From an uncultured Cyclobacteriaceae bacterium (GTDB lineage: Bacteria > Bacteroidota > Bacteroidia > Cytophagales > Cyclobacteriaceae), in NCBI GenBank assembly GCA_937958005.1, contig CALGOB010000229.1, positions 1 through 32,125 of the forward strand: a DNA stretch of 32,125 nt, in the 5' to 3' direction. Of the stretch, positions 20,353-28,890 are shown in pieces (within the stretch, counting starts at the first letter, position 1; every line of letters begins with the position of its first letter). A program made the position numbers and the translations under genes. The notes below the pieces were generated by a model. The model had not been told where the DNA came from. It did no database searches and saw nothing but the letters and a program-made list of their open reading frames with translations.

Positions 20353-21999
20353 ATGTCGAATTTATCAGCATTAGAAAGAACCAATAATATCGAAAAAATC
20401 ACTTCAAATCATTATGATTTAATAGTCATAGGTGGAGGAATTACAGGAGCAGGAATAGCCTTAGATGCAGCCTCTAGGGGGTTAAAAGTAGCTCTTGTAG
20501 AAAAAAATGATTTTGCATCAGGGACAAGTAGTAAATCTACCAAACTAATCCATGGTGGACTAAGGTATTTGAAACAGTTTGAAATTGCCCTAGTTAGAGA
20601 AGTTGGGAAGGAAAGAGCTACAGTCCATAAGCTAGCACCGCATTTGGTAAAAGCTGAAAAAATGTTATTACCACTTATTAAAGATGGGACATACGGTAAG
20701 ATTATGACCTCTTTAGGCCTTATGGTTTATGATGTGCTTGCAGGGGTGGAAAGAGAAGATCAGAGGAAAATGCTTTCTAGAGAAGAAACTTTAGTACTAG
20801 AACCTTTGCTGGACGAAAATACCATTGAAGGCTCTGGGCTTTATGCAGAATATAGAACAGATGATGCCAGATTAACCCTTGAAGTGGTAAAGACAGCCAC
20901 TAATTATGGTGCAGATATTCTCAATTATGCTGAAGCTACTGATTTTATTTATAAAGAGGAAAAGGTTGCCGGAATAACTTGGGTGGATCATTTAACTGGG
21001 GATAAACAGGAAATCAAAAGTGATTATGTCATCAGTGCAGCTGGCCCTTGGGTAGATAAATTAAGAAAGAAAAATAACTCGTTTAAAGGAAAGAGATTGC
21101 ACCCTACTAAAGGGGTACACGTGGTAATGCCACATGAGAAATTTCCAGTAAATCAGTCAGTTTATTTTGACATGCCAGACGGAAGAATGGTGTTTGCTAT
21201 TCCAAGAGATCGGGTTACATATTTAGGTACTACAGATACCGACTATCATGGTGATCTCAACGATGTAAGAACTGATAAAGTAGATGTTGAATATTTACTT
21301 AACGGAGCCAATAAAGCATTTCCAGATATCGATCTTAAAATTTCTGATGTAGAGTCTAGCTGGGCAGGTCTGAGACCTCTAATAGAAGAAGAAGGAAAAT
21401 CAGCTTCTGAACTTTCGAGAAAAGATGAAATATTTGAGTCAGAAACAGGTTTGCTCTCGATTGCCGGAGGGAAACTGACCGGTTACCGCAAGATGGCAGA
21501 AAGAATCATAGATCGGTTAGCAGAGAGAATAGAAGATGAAAAAGACAACGAACTGCCAGAATGTAAAACCGATAACATTTACTTAACAGGAGGTCCTTTT
21601 AAAGAGGCTGATGATGTTTTTGCCTATGAACAAGTAATTAGAGAACAATTAGTTCAGTTTAACCTAGAAAATTATTACGCAGTTTACTTAGTCGGAAACT
21701 ATGGAAGGCAAACAGAAGAAATTCTTGAAATTTTTCAAAGAATATCAAATAATGATGCAGAAGTCAGGTTGGCATTGGCAGAATTACAGTTTACAATTGA
21801 AAAAGAATCTGTACACTCAGTAATGGATTTCTTTGAAAGACGTACCGGTAGGTTGTATTTCAATATCAAGTCTATCGATAAATTGATAGAACCTGTCATT
21901 GAAATGATGTCCTCTACATTTAGTTGGGACGAAATAAGAATAAAACAGGAAAGAGAATGGCTTTCTCATGGGCTCAAGGTCGCAAGTCATTTTGATTAA
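20353..21999 (+). CDS. glpD: Aerobic glycerol-3-phosphate dehydrogenase
   Basis: A membrane-associated FAD enzyme that oxidises glycerol 3-phosphate to dihydroxyacetone phosphate and passes electrons to quinone. The FAD-binding GGGITGAG lies at residues 27-34, with Glu50 (LVEKNDFASGTSS) for the ribose. STKLIHGGLRYL is diagnostic of GlpD, and a C-terminal DAO_C region contains GNYGRQTEEILE. At 548 residues it is standard length. It follows glpK by 3 bases. It can also receive glycerol 3-phosphate from the GDPD lipoprotein encoded at 25230 if its product is taken up. Confidence 0.96.
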   Translation: MSNLSALERTNNIEKITSNHYDLIVIGGGITGAGIALDAASRGLKVALVEKNDFASGTSSKSTKLIHGGLRYLKQFEIALVREVGKERATVHKLAPHLVKAEKMLLPLIKDGTYGKIMTSLGLMVYDVLAGVEREDQRKMLSREETLVLEPLLDENTIEGSGLYAEYRTDDARLTLEVVKTATNYGADILNYAEATDFIYKEEKVAGITWVDHLTGDKQEIKSDYVISAAGPWVDKLRKKNNSFKGKRLHPTKGVHVVMPHEKFPVNQSVYFDMPDGRMVFAIPRDRVTYLGTTDTDYHGDLNDVRTDKVDVEYLLNGANKAFPDIDLKISDVESSWAGLRPLIEEEGKSASELSRKDEIFESETGLLSIAGGKLTGYRKMAERIIDRLAERIEDEKDNELPECKTDNIYLTGGPFKEADDVFAYEQVIREQLVQFNLENYYAVYLVGNYGRQTEEILEIFQRISNNDAEVRLALAELQFTIEKESVHSVMDFFERRTGRLYFNIKSIDKLIEPVIEMMSSTFSWDEIRIKQEREWLSHGLKVASHFD

Positions 22000-22021
22000 T
22001 TAATTCAGCAGATAAGGAATA

Positions 22022-23677
22022 ATGAATAGAGTGTGGTGGAAAGAAGGGGTAGTTTATCAAATTTACCCAAGAAGTTTCTATGATTCAAATAATGATGGCA
22101 TTGGAGATATCCGTGGCATTATTCAAAAAATAGACTATATTAAGAGTTTAGGAGTGGATATTATTTGGCTTTGTCCAGTATATGAATCTCCTAATGATGA
22201 CAATGGTTATGACATTAGCGACTATAGAAACATCATGGGTGAATTTGGGTCCATGGATGATTTTGATGAGCTACTGACAGAAATGAAGAAACGAGGATTA
22301 AGATTGGTCATGGATTTAGTGGCCAATCATACGTCTGACGAACATAGCTGGTTTATAGAGTCTAAATCTTCTGTTAATAACCCTAAAAGAGATTATTATA
22401 TTTGGAAGGACTCTGTAAATGAGGCGGAACCAAATAACTGGCTATCATTCTTTAGTGGAAATGCTTGGCAATATGGTGAAGAAACAGGTCAGTATTACCT
22501 GCATTTGTTTACTAAGAAACAACCAGATCTCAATTGGGAAAACCCTAAAGTGAGGCAAGAAATTTATGATATCATGAAATTCTGGCTTGATAAGGGTATA
22601 GATGGGTTCAGAATGGATGTAATCTCTGTAATCTCAAAAAGGAATTATGATGATTCTCCATATCCAAACTTCAATGATACGATCCAAAATATCTATGCGA
22701 ATGGCCCCAAAATCCATGAGTACCTCAAAGAAATGAACCAAGAAGTAATGAGTCATTATGATATGATGACAGTTGGCGAAGGACCTGGTATAAGTTTGGA
22801 GAATGGGTTGAAATATGTACAAGAAGATCGAAAGGAGTTAAACATGGTCTTTCATTTTGATCACATGTTTATCGATCATGGATCAGAAGGAAAATTTGAT
22901 ATATTACCCCATGATTTTGTACATTTTAAAAGAATATTTGCAGATTGGGATACTAAGCTGAAAGACAAAGGGTGGGGAAGTATTTTTTTAGGGAATCATG
23001 ATTTCCCAAGGATTGTTTCACGTTTTGGGAACGACCAAGAATATTGGATGCAATCAGCTAAACAATTGGCAACCCTACTGAATAGTTTAAGAGGAACTAC
23101 TTATGTGTATCAAGGAGATGAAATAGGAATGACCAATGTAGCTTTTGATGACATCCACGATTACAGAGATGTAGAAATCTTCAATGCACTTGAAGAATTA
23201 CGTTCAAAGAACGGAGATGAAGATAAATTCTTAAAAGCAGTACACGTTCAAGGCAGAGACAACGCAAGAACACCTATACAATGGAACAGTGAAGAGAATG
23301 CTGGGTTCTCTAAAGCTGATCCTTGGATAAAAGTAAACCCTAACTATACTAAAATTAATGTAGCAACACAAGAGAGCAACCCAGACTCTGTGCTTAATTT
23401 TTATAGAGAAATCATCAGGTTTAGAAAAAATAATTTGACCATGGTATATGGTGATTTTGAGCATCTATTACCGGATCATAAAGAATTATTTGTTTATAAA
23501 AGATGGGATGAGAAAGAAACCTATTTGATAATTCATAATTTTTCGTCTCAAGAATTAGCCTATGATTTAGATAATCAATATCAAAAAATGATAGGGAATT
23601 ATCAGGGGAATTTGGAGAATAAATATCAAGGATCTATGGTCCTAAAACCTTGGGAGAGTATGATTCTTAAAGCATAG
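22022..23677 (+). CDS. GH13 alpha-glucosidase (oligo-1,6-glucosidase type)
   Basis: A cytoplasmic glycoside hydrolase with no signal peptide, GH13_31-like. It begins with WWKEGVVYQIYPRSFYDSN. Catalytic residues by family alignment: nucleophile Asp199 (GFRMDVISVISK), acid/base Glu253 (VGEGPGIS) and Asp327 (LGNHDFPR). The residue after the nucleophile is Val200, as in oligo-1,6-glucosidases and isomaltases, whereas alpha-1,4 maltases tend to have Thr or Ala. The 551 residues are typical. It is the last gene of the symporter-glpK-glpD operon, so a substrate yielding glycerol plus glucose, such as a glucosyl-glycerol, is an attractive but unproven guess. Isomaltose or trehalose 6-phosphate are alternatives. 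Confidence 0.9.
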   Translation: MNRVWWKEGVVYQIYPRSFYDSNNDGIGDIRGIIQKIDYIKSLGVDIIWLCPVYESPNDDNGYDISDYRNIMGEFGSMDDFDELLTEMKKRGLRLVMDLVANHTSDEHSWFIESKSSVNNPKRDYYIWKDSVNEAEPNNWLSFFSGNAWQYGEETGQYYLHLFTKKQPDLNWENPKVRQEIYDIMKFWLDKGIDGFRMDVISVISKRNYDDSPYPNFNDTIQNIYANGPKIHEYLKEMNQEVMSHYDMMTVGEGPGISLENGLKYVQEDRKELNMVFHFDHMFIDHGSEGKFDILPHDFVHFKRIFADWDTKLKDKGWGSIFLGNHDFPRIVSRFGNDQEYWMQSAKQLATLLNSLRGTTYVYQGDEIGMTNVAFDDIHDYRDVEIFNALEELRSKNGDEDKFLKAVHVQGRDNARTPIQWNSEENAGFSKADPWIKVNPNYTKINVATQESNPDSVLNFYREIIRFRKNNLTMVYGDFEHLLPDHKELFVYKRWDEKETYLIIHNFSSQELAYDLDNQYQKMIGNYQGNLENKYQGSMVLKPWESMILKA

Positions 23678-23692
23678 TTTTCATAATTGCCC

Positions 23693-23866
23693 CAGGGATT
23701 CCGCTTTTAAAAAAATGATCATCTAATTTTAGACATAAATAACAGATAAAAGAGGTGATTTCATCAGTAATTCATCTGATTTTTAACGATTTTATGAAAA
23801 TCACTCCCCAATTCTGATAACTTTTTATCCATTTTGCTTTCGAAAAGTTTAAAAGCGGAATCCCTG
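23693..23866. mobile_element. 174-bp MITE-like element with 10-bp target duplication
   Basis: Perfect 19-bp terminal inverted repeats, CAGGGATTCCGCTTTTAAA (23693-23711) and its complement (23848-23866), enclose an AT-rich interior with no reading frame. The interior has a nested imperfect inverted pair, GGTGATTTCAT against ATGAAAATCACT. The perfect 10-bp direct repeat ATAATTGCCC flanks the element (23683-23692 and 23867-23876), the expected scar of transposition. Target duplications of this size occur for several IS families, including IS4 relatives. It must be moved by a transposase encoded elsewhere. The insertion lies between the GH13 stop and the hairpin that probably terminates that operon. 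Confidence 0.85.
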
Positions 23867-23878
23867 ATAATTGCCCTA

Positions 23879-23909
23879 GGCTGTGTCCTCACAGCCAATT
23901 TATTTTTTA
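23879..23909 (+). terminator. Terminator of the symporter-glpKD-GH13 operon
   Basis: GGCTGTG (23879-23885), loop TCCT, CACAGCC (23890-23896), then AATTTATTTTTT. The 7-bp perfect stem and T tract make a classic intrinsic terminator. It lies right after the right-hand target duplication, so before the MITE insertion it would have been about 25 bases past the GH13 stop. Confidence 0.75.
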
Positions 23910-23933
23910 AGTGGATAATTCCTAATATTAAAC

Positions 23934-24080
23934 GTTATCATGAAATATTTTGTGTCTAATAGAGTATTTCTGTTTACGTAAAAAACTCTGGTGCAAACTG
24001 CCATTTCGGTTTTTTTTACTAGCAATAATTTTTTTCAATTTGATAATCAATATTTCATGATAACATTGATCAACCAGAGT
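23934..24080. repeat. Interleaved inverted repeats upstream of the phosphoesterase gene
   Basis: A perfect 16-bp inverted repeat, GTTATCATGAAATATT (23934-23949) and AATATTTCATGATAAC (24049-24064), spans about 100 bases. A second perfect 8-bp pair, ACTCTGGT (23985-23992) and ACCAGAGT (24073-24080), is interleaved with it, so both cannot nest in one simple hairpin. The region is gene-free (23910-24160). The arms could be two binding sites for one regulator, or a pseudoknotted leader of the gene at 24161. No direct repeats flank it, unlike the MITE just upstream. Confidence 0.55.
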
Positions 24081-24160
24081 GGTAAAAATACGCTTAACAA
24101 TTTTTTAATTTGTGATAGTCAAGCTAAATCAGCAACTTTCCATTCGGAAAACTCATTACA

Positions 24161-25219
24161 TTGAAAGTCACAAATAAGCTAGTATATACCCAGCTCGAAA
24201 AACTCTATCAAGAAGCAACTACCCTTCACATTGGCAGAGAAGATAAAGTAGTAATCTTTAGTGACCTGCACATGGGAAATGGAGGAAGTAATGATGATTT
24301 CAAACCTAATTCCCATTTATTTACTTATGCTTTAGAAAACCATTACTTAAATAAAAGTTTTAATTTAATACTGAATGGAGATATTGAAGAGCTTCAAAAA
24401 TTTAAATTGAAGAAAATTCATGAACAATGGAAAAAAGTAATCGAAATTTTTAAAGAATTTCATAAAAAAGGAAAATTATTCAAAACAGTAGGTAATCATG
24501 ATTTGCAACTGAGCTTGATTAATCAAGATAAATTACCATTCCCAACCTTAGAATCCTTAAAGTTAATATTTGAAGAACAAGAGATGTTTATTTTTCATGG
24601 ACACCAAGCCTCTAAGAAATACCAAAAACACAATCAACTGGTTGGTTTTACACTAAAATACTTTGCCAACCCATTGAGAATTAAAAACTATTCAGTTTCT
24701 CATGACAGCAGAAAGCAATATAAGATTGAGAAGATAGCCTATCACTATGCAGCTTACAAGAAGATTATCGCGATAATAGGCCACACGCATAGACCTCTTT
24801 TTGAATCTATGGATAAAAAAGATAGAATCAGGTTTAAGATAGAACAACTCTGCAGAGATTATGCAAAAACTAAGAGCGATTATACGGCTAACGCAATTAA
24901 AGCATTGAAACAAGGACTCAGGAAAATTTACAAAAGAGAGCCTGGTTATATTCAGAATCCATTTATGTACAACAGCCTTTTTCATTTACCCACCCTATTT
25001 AATTCAGGAACAGTCATTGGAAAAAGAGGAATGACTTGCCTAGAAATAGAAAACGGGAAAATATCTCTAGTTCATTGGTTTGACAAAAAAATAAGTAAAA
25101 AATACCTCAAAAGTGATGAAGTAAAATCAACTCAACTAGATAACACAGATTACTATAGAATGGTCATCAATACCGATGATTTAAACTACATATTCACTAG
25201 GGTGAAACTACTCTCATAA
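24161..25219 (+). CDS. Calcineurin-like metallophosphoesterase, TTG start
   Basis: A 352-residue cytoplasmic-looking enzyme with the full set of metal-binding motifs: FSDLHMG (Asp35, His37), NGDIEE (about 73-77), GNHDLQ (111-116), FHGHQ (about 145-149) and GHTHRP (207-212). These predict a two-metal phosphoesterase; the substrate is unknown. The start is TTG 24161: the first in-frame ATG would remove Asp35/His37. A helical insertion (about 155-205) surrounds the distal motifs. The GDPD lipoprotein gene starts 10 bases downstream, so the two may act in phosphodiester recycling. Confidence 0.85.
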   Translation: MKVTNKLVYTQLEKLYQEATTLHIGREDKVVIFSDLHMGNGGSNDDFKPNSHLFTYALENHYLNKSFNLILNGDIEELQKFKLKKIHEQWKKVIEIFKEFHKKGKLFKTVGNHDLQLSLINQDKLPFPTLESLKLIFEEQEMFIFHGHQASKKYQKHNQLVGFTLKYFANPLRIKNYSVSHDSRKQYKIEKIAYHYAAYKKIIAIIGHTHRPLFESMDKKDRIRFKIEQLCRDYAKTKSDYTANAIKALKQGLRKIYKREPGYIQNPFMYNSLFHLPTLFNSGTVIGKRGMTCLEIENGKISLVHWFDKKISKKYLKSDEVKSTQLDNTDYYRMVINTDDLNYIFTRVKLLS

Positions 25220-25229
25220 AAATACTAAA

Positions 25230-26141
25230 ATGATAGATTATAAATTAGGGTTTCTATGCTTTCTAATACTCATATTTTCCAGCTGCCAAAATAATAAACA
25301 AAACCCAAAAGAAATTCCAAAAGCAGTAATTGACCTACAAGGACATAGAGGAACCAGAGGCCTAATGCCAGAAAATACAATTCCCGCATTTCTAAAAGCA
25401 CTTGATTATGATAAAGTAACTACTTTGGAGTTAGACTTAGCAGTTACCAAGAATAAAAAATTGGTCGTATCTCATGAACCATGGTTCAACCACCTTATTT
25501 GTACGGATTCTTTAGGAGAGGCTATAACAGAAGAAAATAAAACTTCTGTCTACCAACTCACCTATGAGCAGATAGCAAAGTATGATTGTGGATCTCTCGG
25601 AAACCCACGTTTCCCAGAACAAATGAAACAGGCTACGGTCAAACCTTTATTATCTGCAGTAATTAAGGAAGTAGAAAAGAAACTGGATCAAAAAGGAAAA
25701 GCTAGTATCAATTACAATATTGAAATTAAAAGCCTGCCAGAGGGAGATAATATCTACCACCCTATTCCAGCCGAGTTCTCTGATATTGTGTATAAATTTA
25801 TTTCTGAAGAGATGAATTTAAATCAAGTAACCATTCAGTCATTTGATTTCAGGGTACTAAAATACTTTCACAAAACATATCCAAAAGTTAGACTGGTAGC
25901 ACTCATAGAAAACAATAAGGCAGTAGCTGATAACCTAACAGAACTAGGTTTTTCCCCTGAAGTATATAGTCCATATTATCCAACACTTACTAAAGCCAGA
26001 ATACAGGAATTACATGACAAAGAAATTAAGGTAATTCCATGGACTGTCAACGATACTACCCAAATGAAAAAACTAATTGACTGGGAAATAGATGGAATCA
26101 TTTCAGATTATCCTAATTTAGCGCAAAAAATTCTGGAATAG
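25230..26141 (+). CDS. Glycerophosphodiester phosphodiesterase lipoprotein
   Basis: Hydrolyses glycerophosphodiesters from phospholipid turnover to glycerol 3-phosphate plus an alcohol. The N-terminus is a lipoprotein signal (FSSC, Cys19), so it acts in the envelope. Active-site residues are visible: His39-Arg40 (QGHRGTRGLMPENT, with Glu48-Asn49), Glu67 and Asp69 (TLELDLAV), and His82 (VVSHEP). The C-terminal PWTVNDTTQMKKLIDWEIDG motif is typical GDPD. At 303 residues it is standard. It lies between the metallophosphoesterase (10 bases) and the PfkB kinase (2 bases). Its product would feed GlpD, encoded about 3 kb upstream, if imported. Confidence 0.92.
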   Translation: MIDYKLGFLCFLILIFSSCQNNKQNPKEIPKAVIDLQGHRGTRGLMPENTIPAFLKALDYDKVTTLELDLAVTKNKKLVVSHEPWFNHLICTDSLGEAITEENKTSVYQLTYEQIAKYDCGSLGNPRFPEQMKQATVKPLLSAVIKEVEKKLDQKGKASINYNIEIKSLPEGDNIYHPIPAEFSDIVYKFISEEMNLNQVTIQSFDFRVLKYFHKTYPKVRLVALIENNKAVADNLTELGFSPEVYSPYYPTLTKARIQELHDKEIKVIPWTVNDTTQMKKLIDWEIDGIISDYPNLAQKILE

Positions 26142-26143
26142 AG

Positions 26144-27127
26144 ATGAGTAAGAAATACAATGTTTATGGCCTTGGAAATGCCATTGTAGATATTATCACG
26201 GAAGTACCCGATACTTTCTTAGACGAGAATAATGTTGAAAAGGGCATTATGACCCTAGTAGACGAAGAAAAGCAAGGTCAACTATTGCAGGCAATAGACT
26301 TACAAAAAAGTAATCAGCAATGTGGAGGATCGGGAGCTAATTCTATTATAGCAATTAGTCAATTAGGCGGGAAAAGCTACTACGCTTGTAAAGTAGCAAG
26401 TGATGATTTTGGAAACTTCTATTTAAAAGATCTACAATCTAATGGGGTTGAGACTAATCTAGAGAAGGTTGAGTTACCGGAAGGAATCACAGGAAAATGT
26501 CTGGTAATGACCACGCCAGATGCAGCCAGAACTATGAATACATTCTTAGGGATTACGGCAGGGTTTTCAAATGAACAACTAGAACGCGAGGTAATCAAAC
26601 AATCTGAGTATATCTACATAGAAGGATATTTAGTCTCATCCGAAACAGGGTTTCAAGCATTGTTAGAAGCACAGAAGATTGCAAAAGAAGAAGGAATAAA
26701 AGTGGCAATTACATTCTCTGATCCAAGCATGGTAAAATTCTTTAATGACAACATGCATAAAGCAGTAGCCAATGGAGTGGATTTGTTATTCTGTAATGAA
26801 GAGGAAGCTAAATTATTCGCAAATACAGCAGATTTAGATGAAGCGGTTATTGCCTTAAAAAAGATTACAAAAGAATTAGTGATTACCAAAGGTGCCGAAG
26901 GAGCAGTAGTTTATCATGAAGGAGAAGAGATTCAAATTGCACCACATCAAGTAAATGCAATTGATACCAACGGAGCAGGAGATTTATTTGCAGGAGCCTA
27001 CTTATATGGTATTACAAATGGTAAATCAAGAAAAGAATCAGGAGAATTAGCTTCATTACTATCATCAAAGGTTGTTACACAATTTGGCCCTAGATTAACC
27101 AAAGAACAAGCGCAAGAATTGAAATAG
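26144..27127 (+). CDS. PfkB-family kinase, adenosine-kinase-like
   Basis: A 327-residue cytoplasmic sugar/nucleoside kinase of the ribokinase fold. GLGNAIVDI begins the first strand, GGSGANSI (61-68) is the substrate-side glycine motif, and DTNGAGDLFAG (274-284) is PfkB signature 2 with catalytic Asp280. Overall pattern and length resemble bacterial adenosine kinase-like proteins (MTLVDEEKQ, CGGSGANS, ITAGFSNE). The substrate may be adenosine or a sugar. It starts 2 bases after the GDPD gene, and a strong terminator follows at 27204. Confidence 0.88.
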   Translation: MSKKYNVYGLGNAIVDIITEVPDTFLDENNVEKGIMTLVDEEKQGQLLQAIDLQKSNQQCGGSGANSIIAISQLGGKSYYACKVASDDFGNFYLKDLQSNGVETNLEKVELPEGITGKCLVMTTPDAARTMNTFLGITAGFSNEQLEREVIKQSEYIYIEGYLVSSETGFQALLEAQKIAKEEGIKVAITFSDPSMVKFFNDNMHKAVANGVDLLFCNEEEAKLFANTADLDEAVIALKKITKELVITKGAEGAVVYHEGEEIQIAPHQVNAIDTNGAGDLFAGAYLYGITNGKSRKESGELASLLSSKVVTQFGPRLTKEQAQELK

Positions 27128-27203
27128 CATAAAATTTATATGTTAACGGAGTTTTATTCAGTTATCCTATAGAACTCCTACCATTGATTTCAAAAGAAAT
27201 ATC

Positions 27204-27240
27204 AAAAGCTGCTTATATCTAAATAAGCAGCTTTTTTATT
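27204..27240 (+). terminator. Strong terminator of the phosphoesterase-GDPD-kinase operon
   Basis: AAAAGCTGCTTA (27204-27215) and TAAGCAGCTTTT (27224-27235) form a perfect 12-bp stem with an 8-nt loop, followed by a T-rich tract. It lies about 75 bases past the kinase stop. Confidence 0.8.
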
Positions 27241-27491
27241 TTCAATAATTATTTAGCAATAAAATCAATTATTCTGTAATAAAAACACAATTAGAAATAC
27301 TAATCCAACGACGATTAGAGTTTACCACGGTAGAATGATTATAGACACCTTGTTTCGCATTGGCCCAGCCTATCAAGCAATTAATTATGAATTTCTAATT
27401 ACATGACCAGTGCCTGAAAAGTAGCGTTTAGAAGGAATTTTACCTATACAAAACCTACCGTGATAATGTTTATTACCATATTTTAAATTAA
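27241..27491. other. Gene-free leader of the M16 operon with inverted repeats
   Basis: No reading frame of note. Two interleaved inverted pairs are visible: AATTAGAAAT (27289-27298) with ATTTCTAATT (27391-27400), and CACGGTAG (27326-27333) with CTACCGTG (27455-27462). The promoter of the M16 genes should lie here, but no clean TAnnTTTG with a -33 TTG was found. Confidence 0.4.
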
Positions 27492-28847
27492 ATGATGAAA
27501 AAACTATTAATCATAATATTGATGATTGCGACAAATCAAGCGATGTCGCAAAATAGGAAAATTGAATACACAGAATACGACCTGGCTAATGGAATGCATG
27601 TAATCCTGCACCAGGACAATACTACACCCATTGTATCTGTATCTGTACTATACCATGTAGGCTCCAAAAATGAAGACCCCAAAAGAACAGGATTTGCTCA
27701 CTTCTTTGAACACCTTCTTTTTGAAGGATCAGAAAACATAGGGAGAGGTGAGTTTTTTAATTACATAAATAAGGCGGGAGGGACAAATAATGCAAACACT
27801 TCCCATGACAGAACTTACTATTATGAGGTATTACCATCCAATCAACTGGAATTAGGATTATGGCTCGAGTCAGAAAGATTATTACATGCTAAAATTGAGC
27901 AAATAGGAGTAGATACCCAACGCGAAGTAGTAAAAGAAGAAAAAAGACAACGAGTAGATAACCAGCCATACGGAAGCGCTTTAGAAGAAATAACTAAAAG
28001 AGCTTATAAACTACATCCATATAAATGGACCCCTATTGGTTCATTAGATCACCTTAATGAAGCAACCTTAGATGAGTTTATAGATTTCTATAAAACATTC
28101 TATGTACCAGAAAATGCAACACTTTCCATTGCTGGAGATTTAGATATCAATCAAACCAAAAAACTCATTGAACAATATTTTGGAAAAATACCACGCGGCA
28201 ACAAAGAAATTCCAAGACCTACGGTAGTAGAACCAGAACAAAAAGAAGAAATAAGAGATGTGGTTTTTGACAACATTCAATTACCAGCAGTGATCCAAGC
28301 ATATCATATGCCAAAACAGGGATCTGAGGATTATTATGCATTACAAATGCTAAGTACCTTACTTTCTGGAGGACAAAGTTCTAGGCTCTCTAAAAAACTA
28401 GTAGACCAAGAGCAAAAAGCATTACAAGTAGCTGCCATTCCACTTGCGCTAGAAGACCCCGGACTTTACATCATTTTTGGACTAACTAACATTGGCGGAA
28501 ACCCAGACGACTTAGAATCTGGCATTGATAGTGAAATAGAACGAGTTAAAAAAGAACTGATTACTGATAAGGAATTTCAGAAAATCAGAAATCAAAGAGA
28601 AAATGCATTTGTAAGTAGTAATGGAACCATTAGGGGAATTGCAGAAAGTTTAGCCAATTACCATGTATATTATGGAAATGCAAATCTGATCAATAACGAA
28701 CTAGACAGATACTTAGCAGTAACCAAAGAAGATATCAAAAGAGTTGCCAATAAATACCTATCAACTAACAATAGAGTAGTCTTACACTATTTGCCAGAAT
28801 CCGCTAAACAATCAGTAGACAATCAAAAACTACAGAATAAACAATAA
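27492..28847 (+). CDS. M16 zinc peptidase, catalytic subunit
   Basis: A secreted (signal peptide ending near QAMSQ) peptidase of the M16B family, 451 residues. The inverted zinc motif HFFEH (His70, Glu73, His74) is intact, and the distal glutamate ligand is expected near Glu150 (REVVKEEKR). The two half-domains follow the usual order. It probably acts in the periplasm on peptides, with the adjacent inactive M16 protein (43-base gap) as partner in a heterodimeric clamp, as known for M16B pairs. The substrates are unknown. Confidence 0.92.
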   Translation: MMKKLLIIILMIATNQAMSQNRKIEYTEYDLANGMHVILHQDNTTPIVSVSVLYHVGSKNEDPKRTGFAHFFEHLLFEGSENIGRGEFFNYINKAGGTNNANTSHDRTYYYEVLPSNQLELGLWLESERLLHAKIEQIGVDTQREVVKEEKRQRVDNQPYGSALEEITKRAYKLHPYKWTPIGSLDHLNEATLDEFIDFYKTFYVPENATLSIAGDLDINQTKKLIEQYFGKIPRGNKEIPRPTVVEPEQKEEIRDVVFDNIQLPAVIQAYHMPKQGSEDYYALQMLSTLLSGGQSSRLSKKLVDQEQKALQVAAIPLALEDPGLYIIFGLTNIGGNPDDLESGIDSEIERVKKELITDKEFQKIRNQRENAFVSSNGTIRGIAESLANYHVYYGNANLINNELDRYLAVTKEDIKRVANKYLSTNNRVVLHYLPESAKQSVDNQKLQNKQ

Positions 28848-28890
28848 CTAGACAACATCATATAATTCCTTTGACAGAATAGTATAACAT

